Shown here piece by piece: positions 14,401 through 26,442 of a stretch of DNA of 64,000 nt. Where the stretch lies: assembly GCF_010389155.1 (NCBI RefSeq), contig NC_057768.1, forward strand, positions 46,913,633 through 46,977,632, written 5' to 3'. The notes below the pieces were generated by a model, which ran no database searches, had not been told where the DNA came from, and saw only the letters and a list, made by a program, of their open reading frames with translations. Numbering within the stretch: the stretch's first letter is position 1; the number at the start of each line of letters is the position of its first letter. The translations under genes and the position numbers were made by a program. The DNA is from Erigeron canadensis. Lineage: Eukaryota > Streptophyta > Magnoliopsida > Asterales > Asteraceae.

Positions 14401-14488
14401 CATAAAGAGGTTTGAAACTCCAAGTGTCGTCAAAGTTTTGATTTTTTTGATGGGATTTTGGTGTTCTTCTGCTGCCGCCTCTTTTCAT
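7458..14488 (-). CDS. RWD domain RBR-type E3 ubiquitin ligase (RNF14-like)
   Basis: Seven exons join in phase: 14488-14033, 11126-11052, 10962-10446, 9911-9526, 8820-8594, 7824-7677 and 7586-7458, giving 645 aa. Residues 1-152 are polar and disordered. An RWD-like domain follows ([13 protein letters not shown], then the long exon 3). RING1 starts with CCIC near residue 341 and continues CQHFFCEKC; the IBR is near 420-470 ([20 protein letters not shown]); RING2 starts [19 protein letters not shown], with the expected catalytic Cys about residue 527. A further Cys-rich tail ([10 protein letters not shown], then [14 protein letters not shown]) matches plant RNF14-like proteins. RBR ligases accept ubiquitin on the RING2 Cys and pass it to the substrate. 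The target here is unknown. Intron 1 is 2.9 kb and holds transposon remains. Confidence 0.92.
8464..8495. repeat. (TG)n tract followed by a 17-G run in an RBR intron
   Basis: A TG repeat (8464-8479) runs into 17 consecutive G bases (8479-8495) in the intron between RBR exons 5 and 6. On the transcribed sense strand it is a C run followed by CA repeats. It is a likely slippage site and a hard spot for sequencing. Confidence 0.9.
11996..12030 (-). mobile_element. Helitron-like 3' end on the minus strand
   Basis: Read on the minus strand, an imperfect hairpin (ccccggccaatggtctgg) is followed by aataacg and CTAG, then T. The same layout, with a better hairpin, occurs at 44659-44690. The other end, to the right, could not be placed. 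It lies in intron 1 of the RBR gene. Confidence 0.45.
12665..12765 (-). repeat. tRNA-like SINE head, degenerate
   Basis: On the minus strand ggtttggttgaagcggttta resembles a pol III A box region and ttcgaatccca a B box, about 45 bases apart. No clear 3' tail was found. Weakly supported. Confidence 0.3.
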
Positions 14489-15631
14489 CTCAGCGCAGCT
14501 CAGAAACCGAAAGTATAAAAATTATTAATTATGAAAAAGAAATGATGCGGTGATTTGGGGAAGATAAATTGGGGAAAATTTATATTTATATATACAAGAC
14601 CGGCCCATGCTCCACTTGTGTAAGGTTTATATTTATTTATTTATGTTGGCTAATCGGGAGAGGGTAATTGGGTTGGGCTTTATTAATTCGGATGTTCATA
14701 TTTCTTGGATCCGTTAGGCGCTAACTATACCTTATTATAGATTTCTAGTTTTTAAACATTTTAGTTGGTACGTTATTTCTTACAAAAAAAAAAAAAATCT
14801 ATATTATAGAAATGTCATTAGTTAAAATACTGTATATTGTGTTTCTAACTTTGTAACCCACGGGCTTGTTGGTCTCAATAATCAATAGGTCATTGTCTCA
14901 TTGATGTCTATTACAAAGGTAGATAATAGTGGACTAGTGGTGTTAAGATTCAATATATGAATTCATAATGAATAGTAATAAATAAACTTATAATCAATGA
15001 TATAGTTTATGTTTGTTAGTTTAATTTTATTTCTTATTTAAATTAAATTAAAAATAATGATTTGATGTGTTGGCACTTTTGCATGTGTCATGAAATGCAA
15101 ACATTATCTAAAATTATTTATTTGCATATGCCCTGTTATGGCTTTTTTCAAATTGCTAGTTAACTTTTAATATTATAGGAGAAAGAATCGTATAACAAAA
15201 AGTGACATTTTGGTTTATTTAACTTACCCTTGTGAAAAGAAAAAGAAAAGATGGCTACACATCTGGTTAATTTAACATCACCTGTGAAAAGAAAAAAGAT
15301 ATAGCTATGCAAGTAATATGCCAAGAATTGAATAAGAAGAAGATTAAAAAGGTGGAGAAAATTTTAATTTTTTTAATGTCGTTGCAAATCATATTGAAAA
15401 AACTTTGAGATCACACAAACACCACTATAAAATGTCATTTTATGTCGTCGTAACACTGATACGCAAAAATGAAAATAAGGGAACGTAGAAGTATATAAAT
15501 ATAAATATAAATATACATATTATAAATCATAATGAGACCATCACATTAAAAACTAAAAAACCATGATTGTAATAATGTGGTGACCATCGTGATCGTGATA
15601 TATTATTAATCCCCTTTTTTTAATATCTCTA
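14489..15631. other. Upstream region of the RBR gene, no gene
   Basis: Holds the unmapped RBR promoter and leader on the minus strand, then AT-rich sequence. No supported ORF, RNA gene or complete element was seen. Confidence 0.5.
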
Positions 15632-15966
15632 TCTCTATACTAAATAAAAGATAATTGTCTTTCAAAATTATTTTTAAAAAAATTGTGATGTGCCATGTCT
15701 ATATTTTTTCTTAAAAAGTCTTTATTTTAATTATGATGTCATAAATAATTTACATTAATTTTAATTAAAAATAGCTCACTAAATACTTATTTAAAGTTCT
15801 TAAACTTTTATTACAAACAAAGAAAATTTTTTTTTAATTATTATGTTATTTAATTCATCATCTCCATATCGATTTATAATATATTAATAACAAAAATTAC
15901 ATGCATATTTTATAGTTTTATAATTTTAATTAAAACGCCCGGGTTGAACATGAGTAAATTCGCTAG
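15632..15966 (+). mobile_element. Non-autonomous Helitron-like element
   Basis: Starts TCTCTATACTAAATAAAAG after an A and ends gcccgggttgaaca...CTAG before a T, matching Helitron rules (5' TC, 3' CTRR, A/T target). The element at 27989-28293 has a related start and the same cccgggttga motif near its 3' end, so both belong to one family. It has no coding capacity. Confidence 0.6.
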
Positions 15967-16226
15967 TTTAATAAATGACTGATTTTTTTTAAAAAAATTT
16001 TTTTTTATTATTATCGATATATATACCACCTACAAAAAACCCTCACATATTCTAAAAAAAAACCCGCGACATATATATATATGCTACGATCGACCACCAA
16101 AAAAGTTTTTTTATTTATATACTTTATTCATATTTAATCATTATTATTATTATTTAACATTGAATTCTTATGTTATTGTTATTATTATCTCTTTTAATTT
16201 AGTTTGTTGTTCATTATAGGTTTATT

Positions 16227-16397
16227 ATGACTTATTCAACAACAAAAAGTAAGACCACATTAGTTCATCTTGAAGATCTTAAGCCAACATATGTTAAACA
16301 TCATCTACGACTCCGTGTTGTGCATGTATGGGCTTTTTCGGAGTGGAACAACCCGAAGAAATCAAAACGTTCGAAATGGTCTTTATTGATTAATTGA
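16227..16397 (+). pseudogene. Replication protein A-like OB-fold fragment (DUF223 type)
   Basis: An open frame of 56 codons from ATG reads through LEDLKPTYVKHHLRLRVVHV and WAFSEWNNPKK. This resembles the first strands of the OB fold in plant RPA70-like proteins (pattern L-x-x-L-K-P, then R-V-R-V-x-x-x-W). It stops after the first third of the domain. Such fragments are common in plants and RPA-like genes are also carried by Helitrons; one Helitron-like end lies 260 bp upstream. It is too short to be functional. Confidence 0.5.
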
Positions 16398-18384
16398 TAT
16401 GTATTTCTCAAATTATATACTTTACGCTTTTGTTTCTCTTTTTAGTTAACTAAAGTTGAAAAAAAGGGTAAACTGGAATCGTTTTATGTTTTATTTTTAA
16501 GTATTATAATTTTATTCGGTATCTATTTTAATATCTTTGAATTCTAATTTTTTAGCTGTGATTAATATATTTTAATATTACATGTTTATTAGACGAGGCT
16601 AAACACTAGTATCATATATAGGAATGATAGTCTACAAAATTAGACATTAAACATATATTTACATAGTAAGCCCAAAACTTCAAAAATTATCTAAATTTAC
16701 ATAGTAATCAAATTCAAGAATGACTTATAAATTGTTGCGATGACGCAACCACTAAGTGAATTTTCATTATTAATTTATAAGTAGGAGTTGATTTGTGGTT
16801 GTTTCTTTATGAATTTGAGTCACGGTCTCACGGGATTTGCTTACTTGTATTGACTTTTGAGTACAACTGTTTGTTGTATAGCCCACAACAATATGATGTA
16901 TGATTATATAATATACACACAAGTATCATACTTTTGCTTAGCAGCAACGTTATTATAATCGACACAAATGTTTTTGTCTCTTTTTATATAATAATCCTAC
17001 TCATTTAAGTTCCAAAAGGGTCTAGATTGTGTATTGTAATTATACTTTTTGATGCTAACACCTTGTTAATAGCTTCGTCAAAGTATTTTTTTTTTCCATG
17101 TGATTTTTGATTTTACAGTTTTTATTCTCATTGTTAACTTTTGGGCAAAATCATTCATATGCTTTGCATTTCATCCTTAGATTTGTTACACGTGAAGTAC
17201 ATTTATGTCTTTTCATCAATCTTTCATAGTTTGTTTTTATTATTAGGTGCAAACTTCATCCTTGTATTTAATAAACTTTCAAACAATAATTTAATCAAAA
17301 AACAAAACAAACTCAACTCAAAAAGCTATATAGACCTATATATGAGGATCTAACTTAATACCGACCGGTACAATTAGCTAATTTAACTTAATTATTTTTT
17401 TATAAAAATGTTATAAAACTTACTACAATATAACGAAAATAGTCAAAATACAATTATAATTCATTCAAAAAATAATATCAAATAAGTACTTTAAAATAAA
17501 ATATAAGTTTTAAAGTTCACAAATTTAGAAAAAAAATATATATATTAAAGTATTATAAATAAAATTTTTTTTAAAAATGAGAATACCAGAATTATCGGAT
17601 CGGTAATACCGGAAATAGTTGTACCGAAGTACCATCTGATACCGGTATTACGGGTAATACTACCGGTATTTAAAACATTGTATGTACATGTTTGCATTTA
17701 AAGGTGATTGACTAGATCCTCAAATGTAGATATATATAGTTTTTTTTTTTGAATTAAATTGTTTCCGGTAATTTTTTTTTGTTTTGTTTGAAAAGTTCTC
17801 CTGGATTTGTTAACGACGAGGATGAAAAATGTAAAAACGACAAACCACAGGAATATTTTTTGCACTTAACTCTATACAAAGACGAAAATGCCCCCCACGT
17901 GTCTTGCATACGAGGAGGTTAACGACAAAGTTATAACGACATGGACGAAACGCAAACCACATTGATGATTTTAGCCAAAAGCTAACGACGAAGATGAAAA
18001 CGGCAAAATCAGTAAATCACAAAGACGAAAAAGTACTTTGATCTAATAGCTTTTATTAATATCTTCCCGGTTTAGAATATTAAAGAGGACTCATAGATTA
18101 AGTGACGCATCCATCACGCATGTTATTCCAAGTTTTGGTGACACCAAAAGGGGAGGATTGGAGGAAGTAACAAGTGGTAATGGGCTATGAAGGCGTGATG
18201 ATGGTGAGTTCTTCCTATAGTGTGATAAAAGTATGATAATGTGTTACAAAATGTGATGTAAAGAGGGTATGATCAAAAATATAATTTTATAATTTTGATA
18301 GGGTGACTATGATGTTAGGTGATTCCAACTTTTTCTATATTTTATAAAGAAAACTTGTGTATATGTAATATGAAACTTAAATCC
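16398..18384. other. Gene-free stretch with decayed repeats
   Basis: No gene seen. 17360-17680 is rich in accggta motifs in both orientations (for example ataccggtattac), probably a decayed inverted-repeat element. 17800-18040 contains repeated gacgaaaa/gatgaaaa words like the ends of several elements in this window. Confidence 0.4.
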
Positions 18385-19224
18385 TTAGAGAGTGTTTGGT
18401 TCGTGGAATTCCTAGGAATTAGAATTGGAATTCCTTTCATTTTCCATGTTTGGTTGAGAAGTATAATGGAATTGGAATTAGAAACATTCCACCAAATTCT
18501 TTAAATCACGGAATGTGAAATTTCTTCAATATGTCGATGGAATCTCAAAACTTTCCATTGGAATTCATAGAAAGCCTAAAAAAAAAACTACCCTTTTTTT
18601 CTTTTCAGACCCTATGGTTGGCTCTTCTTCATCTTTATCTAAAAACCCTTCTTCCTCATAGTTGCTCTTCAAGATCTTCCTCCATAAAAGTCAGATCTAC
18701 AATTTTCGGTTTCCCTCACAAAGGTATTTCTCTGTTTTCCTTTTTATCTTCACAAATCCTCTTTTATATCTTTTTATTTTATCTTTTTTCTTCTGGTGAA
18801 ACTCTACAATTTGTGTTCATGCATCTTTGATTCGGTTTTTTTCCTTTTTTTTTATTATAATGGAATTTCTAAGTTAGGGTTTATTTATATGTTAATACCA
18901 TCATATATATATATAAACTGAAACCTTTGGCTGTTTTGAAAAAATGTAAAGAAATAATATGTCTTCGGCTAGCTCCATAACTTGTTGCTTTGATATTCTT
19001 TTCAAGATTATAAATGAATTCACACTTACTATAATATAGGATTCATAGACAGAGTATAAAAAAATGGCCTTTATATCCATTTATATTAACAAGAAGCATA
19101 TGTTTTTTTTTCTTGAATTGGAGCAATGGTATATGAAATAAGTCGTTGGCTTTGAAATTCTTATGGACAGGATATGGCTTAGCTTAGTTTAACAGCCCAA
19201 AAACGTAAGCAGAGAAGAAAAACA

Positions 19225-19701
19225 TTGATGTTATCTTCGTGGAACCAAGTGAATATAGTTATCTGCTGGTTTATTATATGTCTTTACATGTTGGTTATCA
19301 AATACCAAATGGATAAACCACGTATACGATACACTTTGTCAAAAATAAATCGACATTCAATATTGAATGGATATGTTTATGAGAGTGATACTTTGGCAAT
19401 AACAAATATTAGGATGAACCGGAGATGTTTCGACAAGGTGTGTGCCATGCTTTTTACATTTGGTGGTTTAAAATCAAGTAGAAATATGGGTATAGAATAG
19501 TAGGTTGTAATATTTCTTCATATGATAACTCATAATATCAAGAATCGTACCATGATAACTAACTTTCATCGTTCGGGGGAAACAATTAGTAGAACATTTT
19601 CTCGTGTTTGTAATGCGGTTATCAGATTGCATTCATGTTTGCTCAAGAAACCTAAACCTGTTCCCGAGAACTCCACTGACCATAGATGGAAATGGTTCAA
19701 G
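19225..19701 (+). pseudogene. Harbinger transposase N-terminal fragment
   Basis: The first part holds ILNGYVYESDTLAITNIRMN and FDKVCAMLFTFGGLKSSRNM; after two adjacent stop codons (TAG TAG, 19498-19503) the same frame goes on VVIFLHMITHNIKNRTM and NFHRSGETISRTFSRV. This is the conserved N-terminal part of plant PIF/Harbinger transposases (R-x-S-G-x-T-I-S motif). The frame ends HRWKWFK at a GT. The catalytic DDE region is absent, so this copy cannot make active transposase. Confidence 0.8.
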
Positions 19702-19735
19702 GTATATATATACGTCATATTAAGTATTTATCGGG

Positions 19736-20689
19736 GATGGACGAAAGAAGAAGATGAAAAACTGGCGGAAGCTTTACTAACCATGGTAAACACCGGAGGA
19801 TATAAAGCTGATAATGGCTTTAGATCCGGGTATTTATCTCATCTTGAAGCAAAGTTGAAAGAATCGCTTCCTGAATCGGGCATTTTGGGTAAACCTCACA
19901 TTGAATCAAGAATAAAAACAATGAAAAAAGATTGGCAAGTTGTCTTTGATATGTTGAATAGTACAAGCGGATTTGGTTATAATAAGGAAACAATTGCGTG
20001 ACCACAACATCTCCAGGAGTATGGGATGCTTACCTCGAGGTATTATTACTTCTATTTTACTGTTTACAACATGTTAGCTCTAGTCTTGATATATATACTT
20101 TTATTGTTATAATGTGATATAGAGTCATAAAGGGGCAGCAAAATGGCAAAATAAAAAGCTTCCACACTATGAAGAATTATGTGTAGTTTTTGGAAAAGAT
20201 CGAGCTCAAGGGAATAGAGCCAAGGTTGTTACCGATATGGAAGAGGAAGTGAATATAGAAGAACAGCAGGATGACTCACACGATAGTTTTGATGAAGCTA
20301 TGGAAGGCAGCCACACGGCACGTACCACTACAAGTGTTCAAGTTGAAGAATTTTCAAGTGTCCCTAGTAAGAAATGAAAGAGCACATCTCAAACAAGTTC
20401 TATGGTTGAAAGTTTCAATGATGCGGTAAAGTTTTTTGGTGAACGACTCAAAGAATCGTCGGCTGAATTGAGTGAAGGTATAAAACTTGATGTTGAACTA
20501 AGTAATAAAACCGCTATGCTACCTTCGGCGCTTGAAAAAATGACATCTTTGTCTCAGTTGGAAAGATTTAAGGCTATTCGAAAAATGAAAAGTGATCCTG
20601 ATAGTGTGCTTACATTTTGGGATTTAAAAGAAGAAGAAAGGGAGGATTGGGTGCATTTTGTGATGTCAGAAAATTTAAAGACTGATTAA
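19736..20689 (+). pseudogene. Myb/SANT-like DNA-binding protein of the Harbinger element
   Basis: Starts GWTKEEDEKLAEALL and continues KPHIESRIKTMKKDWQVVFD, the trihelix-like Myb_DNA-bind_3 domain that forms the second ORF of plant PIF/Harbinger elements and helps transposase reach the nucleus and the DNA. A small shift near 20000 restores VTTTSPGVWDAYLE; after an intron (about 20040-20121) comes SHKGAAKWQNKKLPHYEELC. A TGA at 20376-20378 interrupts a basic run, after which the frame continues to DLKEEEREDWVHFVM and a stop at 20689. Two defects make it a pseudogene. Confidence 0.75.
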
Positions 20690-21219
20690 GTAAGTTGTAG
20701 CTTATGTTGAAGTGAAGGTACTTATTTTGAAGCCTTTTTGGATGACTTGCTTGCTTCCATTAATTGTAGTTATAGAAAGTCTAGTAACTTTGTATTATGT
20801 CTTTTGTTTGGAACAACATCTATGTATGGTTTAATATATCTGGTAATTTTATAATATGTGGTTTAACTATATATATGAATGTTTTACTACTAGTAAAAAC
20901 AAGCAAGTTAACATATATAATGAAAATATAATAAAGAATATAAACTTTATTTATAAATAAGAATAAAAATCTTACAAATTATTAATAAAGAAAAAAGAAT
21001 TACAAAAAATTGATCAAACGGTAATTTTGTCATTAGACGTAAATTACATTCCAATTCCTTTGACCCACTTACAAACCAAACAAGATTAGGAATCTGAATT
21101 CCTTTGAATTCTGTCAACCAAACACAAGACAGTTTTTAAAACTTTCAGATTCTAATTCCTTCAAATTTTAATTCTTTTGACAAATTCCAATTCCATCAAA
21201 AAAATTATGTGAACCAAAT

Positions 21220-24200
21220 TGTAACACCCCGACTAAGGCGGAAACACGAGATGCCACAGAACGACATGGTACAAAAGATTTAAATATAAAACATCAACAC
21301 AAGTTTTCAAATGACATTCAAATCCAAAAGATTACAAGTTCAAGATGACGTCTAAATCCATTACATAACCAAATTCATAATCAAAAGATCAAATGTTTGC
21401 GTTACTTGTCCAACCATATAACAAACACACAACATCCAAGAGGCGGTCCATAAAGCTAACTTACTGCTCTAAACCTGAAAAGCATGAAGAAAAAGTGTCA
21501 ACTACGAGAGTTGAGTGAGTTCATAGGTTTTAACTAACAACACATATATATATATACCAACCATATTAAAGGATAATGAGTCCTAAACTTTCCAAGTATT
21601 CTTTCAAATAATCAATTCTAAAGCGTATGTTCAACTTATAATAACCAACATATTAATATCAATATCAGTTAGCCACATGGGCATAATTCAAGTAAACTTT
21701 GATGAGTAAATGCTTGAGCCACTACTACTACCATTTTATCAAGTCCAACAATATATATAATTCATTTCATAGCACAAGCTGTCAATCAAGTGCTGTATTA
21801 ATAATAATAGGATCGTGCCATGGAGACGACCAATCAAGTTTAAGGTAGCTAGAGCACCACTATGGTCGGACTGGAAATGAAGGTTGTCACGAAGACAACC
21901 AACCTTCCACCGTTACACTTATGGGTGGGTGGGCGAAACCTAGTTGCGCAACTCTCTAACTACAGGCCTCCACTTTCGGAGTAAATAGTAGTGTACCGAA
22001 AGAAAACGGGTTGACAGAACTCAAGCTCAACATAAAACATTTATCACATTGAACATATGAAACAATTTTATTCCATAATCATATTATCAAAAATCATTAT
22101 ATATATATATATATATATATAAGCAATTTCATTTATATATCATGTTTTTCACCCCGATAGTTAAACACATAAAATAGTTTGAAAGGGGGCTATGACTCAC
22201 TTGATTGGAGTATGAAAAGGGGCTAATCAGATGCGTGAAGTACGTCTAGTGGTGTCGTCCCTCGAGCAAGCCTAAACCATGGTATTTAAAATATACACAA
22301 CGTAAGTGTGTGTTGCATGACTATTAAACTAGATCATGAGATGTATGCTAGTAGACTTGCCCATCTTTGGTTGTTGTTTAATTATGGAATTCAAGTACAT
22401 TATGTTGTTCACCTCATTTGGTTTGAAGACATTTGGTAGTGAAGGCCATTTATACGATTTTGTTCGGTTATTGGAATTTCGGTAGTTTAACTTTGTTTTA
22501 TATATATTTTCCATTGCATACTTTGTTTAATAACCATATTTGACATTTGTGTTCTTATAATATTAATGTTGATATATTTTACTGATTTATAATTATTTAT
22601 TTAATATAATATTATTTAATTAATTATTTATTTATTTTATTGATTTATTAATTAAATATATCCTTATAATTATTTTTAAGTCCTTAAATTATCTCTAAAA
22701 TTCATAGATAATTATAGATGGATTATTTACTGATTTCTAAGCCTTTTTATTTGTAATATTATGATTTTTATATTTATTTGTGCATTATTTCTATTTATTT
22801 AATAATAATGATTAATTAGTGACTTTTACTTAATAATTTACTTTTAAATTGCATAGTTCTTGTTCCCTTGCTTGTAATTATTTTTCCCCTGTAGGTTTTG
22901 GTCACTTTTATCATTGGTTAAGTAGTTTGATCAGATTCATGATTTATATAATTTATTAATTAATTTATATATTTTTTAATTATCATTTTAATTCATTAAA
23001 TCATAGAAATTCTTACAAATCACCACAAGAGCTTTAGTCCGAAAATTCCAGGCCTTTTTGGCAAATCATATCAATGAAAATTCATATCAATTCAACCTCT
23101 CTTGTGTCTTACTTAAATTGAGGACTTTATAATTAGAAATCGTTTACCGAAATAGTGATTTTAGCCTCATTTCTTAGGCTATAAAGGTACTTCAAAATGG
23201 ATTTTCATTCTTAACTCAAATATTAAAGTAAGTTCATCATATTTTGGTGGTTCAAGTCGTGATGGTGGTGTTGATGTGATATGTGTAATTTTGTGCTTTC
23301 GGTTAGTGATTATTTGACCCGAAAAGGTGATTTTTGAGCTAATTCTTGCCATGCATCAAGTGACTTGAATTTTATACATTTGATATGAAATATTTCCATT
23401 AGGTTCATCATAATTTCATGCTCAAAAGATTATGGTGCATGTGTGTACTCAAAATGCATTTTTGCATGTTTTCGGTTTGCGATTTCAAGCATATTTTGCC
23501 TTGTTTTGATTCAAACTTGCATACTTGATATTTTTATAAATTTTTCCAGATTATATTCACTAAGATTAACATATTTTCCGGTTAATACAAGTCTCTAACC
23601 ATCTCATAATCCAAATAACAATCCAACCTTCTTAAATCTAACATGTATGCACTTAAATCAATACTTTTTAACATAAATCTTTATCCATCTCAAATCCATC
23701 AACATGAAAACATATTTTTATGAAATATTCCAGAAATATATGTACAAATTATATAAAATATGTTCATTTTTTTTATATAAAAAGTTATTTTACAAACTAT
23801 CAACACATATCAACACTTTTTGATACAAACTTTTATGGATCTAACAATATAACATCAAATACATATTTTTATCAAATTTTCCATAAAATATTTCTTCATA
23901 ATATATATTAATATGACCATCTTTCACAAGAAAAACCATATCAAAAGCTATATAATCTATAACTACACTTTTGGGTCTTAAATTAGTTGAATCCTTGGAT
24001 CTTTCTTCATGGATTCAACATGCATGAGCATGAAAAGAAAGATCCTATCAACTTTGCCCTTATCAAGTGTATATTCAAAAGAAAACATGGACTTTTGATA
24101 AAACCTTTTTAATATGAACAAGAACAATATTAATCTAGTAAAGAGATGAAGATATATACCCTTGAAGAACACTTTTAGATGATGGAAATATGCAGAGTTT

Positions 24201-25150
24201 CGTGACCCCTTAAAGCCTCCAACAACCCTTATTCACACCTTAATACAACCCTTAAACCTTGCTCACTATAACCCTTTCTTTATCTAATCTAAACCTTTAT
24301 TATTTGTAGTTGTTTATATTGATTTTTGCTTGTGTTTTTCTCCTTTGTTTGGGCCGAAAATAATGAGAAGAAAAGAGAGGGAGAAGAGTTTTTCCTAGAG
24401 AAAATAAAAGCTTGTAGGTGTAAAGTGTGAGGAGTGTGTGAAGAATGAGAGTTTTAAGAAGGATTTTTAGTGGAAGTAAATTTGAAATGTGAGTGTGTGT
24501 GGAGTGTGTAAGGGGGACGGCCAAAGTGGGGGAAGTGAAGGGGTTTTTTGTTTTTTTTTTTTTAAAGAGTTGTTGGTGGATTTGTGTGTATGTATATGTT
24601 GTATGTATTTATATTTTGTAAGAGTATTATGTGTTTATTAATAATATAAGTTGATTATTTTCCTAGTGGACATGTATGTATGTGTCGTGTGTATATGTAT
24701 GTATGTATGTATACATTTTTGTGTTTTTATCTAGTTACATAGTCCATTGGTTGCATTCTTGTATTTATTTTAAGCATATATATACACTTATAGATTTTTA
24801 AACACTTTTATATGCTTTATGAGTTATAAATTATTTTTTTAAGTTGTTCATGATATTTTTATGACCAAATATTATTTAGTTGAGTTGATGGTACAAATTG
24901 TTGGACATTTATAAGAATTTTTAATTGTTATCTCAACTTGTGATACTTATTTTATTATTTCTATTTTAATTAAATATTAATTAAAATTTTTGTTCGATAG
25001 AATTTTTATCAATTAAATTTAACATTAACAATAGCTCTAGATTGCTAATTTAGAGGCATTATCTATTAGCTTCAAGTATAACTATGATTTACAGGAACAT
25101 AGACAACCTAACTAGCAGGTATATAATATTTAAAAAGTAGGGTTCTTACA
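21220..25150 (-). mobile_element. Large solo LTR or LTR-type insertion, probably Ty3/gypsy
   Basis: The 3.93-kb segment starts TGTAACACCCCG and ends GGGTTCTTACA, so it has TG...CA ends and a 5-bp inverted TGTAA/TTACA. It is flanked by CAAAT (21215-21219) and CAAAC (25151-25155), a 5-bp duplication with one change. I found no second copy of the terminal sequence inside and no gag-pol frames, so it is best read as one long LTR. On the minus strand it ends in GGGGTGTTACA, as many plant gypsy LTRs do, and a CT-rich, ACACTC-rich stretch (about 24540-24300) could be the transcription start zone. Family assignment is inference. Confidence 0.6.
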
Positions 25151-25436
25151 CAAACTACCACTTAGCTTATTGATTGATGGTTAATTGGTTATACTTACAT
25201 ACGGATCAAAGGCCGCTGGTTGATAGCGTCATGTTGGGTTATGACGTGGTCATAGAGTAATGGACTTTCGATATATCACATTGAAACAAACAGTGAATGT
25301 GAATAAAATATGAAAAATGATATATTTTTCTAACTAATTATATTGAAAACTTTTCGAACCACAAGTTTATGATATACAGTAAAATCAATAGATGAGATTA
25401 GAAATAAGAATTAGTAGAATTCACATATTATGTATT

Positions 25437-26078
25437 CAGAGGCGGATCCAAAAATTTAGTCTATTGGGGTGAAATTTTTTTAATAACGACAAGAATACAT
25501 GGCATATTACTCGCTAGACGAATTATTTATAATGAAAAAACAAGTCTGAAAACGTCTACACAGTAAAATTGCCCCAAATGTAATCAGTAAAATAGTTCTA
25601 CTATTTTGATGTTATTAACTCAAAAGACATCATACTAATTCATGACCTATAAAGTTTATCTAAAATAAATTAAGTATTAATCTTTTGATGATACAACACT
25701 ATAGAAACTAAAATTAAAAAAATTATATAAAGAAGCTCACTGAACTTAACTAAAAATTGTCGATAACAATACATTTGAGAGTTGAAGGGAGTTTTTAAAT
25801 CTCTTGCATCCCACATCGTTGGTATAATTGAAATTCACCAAACTTAAATATTATATAATGAGAAAAGTATTGATGAAACATTACTAAAGAATAAATCATT
25901 CCATCCACTTTTAAATCTTTTCACAGTAGTTGAGGGCACACACTAATAAACCGAGGGCACCTTAACAACTTGGGCTTAAAAACTGAATAAACTTAGACAT
26001 AATCTCATTATTTCATAAGAAGTAATTGGGGGCATTACCCCCGTAAGTTGTGAGCTACATCCGCTACATCCGCCCCTG
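25437..26078. mobile_element. Small DNA element with CAGAGGCGGATCCA inverted ends
   Basis: The left end CAGAGGCGGATCCA (25437-25450) matches the inverted right end CAGGGGCGGATGTA (26065-26078) at 11 of 14 positions. GTATT flanks both sides (25432-25436 and 26078-26082, overlapping the terminal G). Ends of the type cag(t/a)ggcggat are frequent in plant DNA transposons. There is no coding capacity. The superfamily is not decided because the duplication length is ambiguous. Confidence 0.5.
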
Positions 26079-26328
26079 TATTGTTGGTTCTCTATGAGAA
26101 TTTTTATGAGGATCTTTACGAAAATTAATCATTTTCCATAAAAAAAAATATATATAAATACTCTAAAAAAAATATATATATAAATACTCTATTTCACTAT
26201 TTGAAATATATGTTTATTGGAAAATAAAAGAAAGGGATTGTAACAATCAGTATCATGATGAGTAAAAGTTTTAAAATGTGTTGCCAATGAATAAAATCTG
26301 AAAAAATAAAACTGATTTACATTATGTT

Positions 26329-26442
26329 GTGCGTCATAACTTATAATTCATAAACAAGATTGATGTCAAAATCAGTAGCTTCGGAGTGCGTCATAACTTA
26401 TAATTCATAAACAAGATTGATGTCAAAATCAGTAGCTTCGGA
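26329..26442. repeat. Perfect 57-bp tandem duplication
   Basis: Copies at 26329-26385 and 26386-26442 are identical, both starting gtgcgtcataac and ending agcttcgga. The absence of differences points to a recent duplication. No function is visible. Confidence 0.9.

Larger units (their letters stand above)
18385..25164 (+). mobile_element. PIF/Harbinger-type DNA transposon, decayed and interrupted
   Basis: TTA at 18385-18387 and TTA at 25162-25164 flank ends that match over 15 positions when inverted: GAGAGTGTTTGGTTC on the left and GTGGTAGTTTGGTTC on the right, identical in the inner 9 bases. A 3-bp TTA/TAA duplication and a Harbinger-like transposase fragment together support the family. 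The subterminal zones on both sides are full of ggaattc and attccaa words, likely transposase-binding motifs. The right inverted repeat is split by a 3.9-kb LTR-type insertion at 21220-25150. Without it the element is about 2.85 kb. Confidence 0.75.

Noticed and set aside
22084..24524. Short open frames inside the 3.9-kb LTR-type insertion
   Set aside because: None resembles gag, protease, reverse transcriptase or integrase; they are chance frames.
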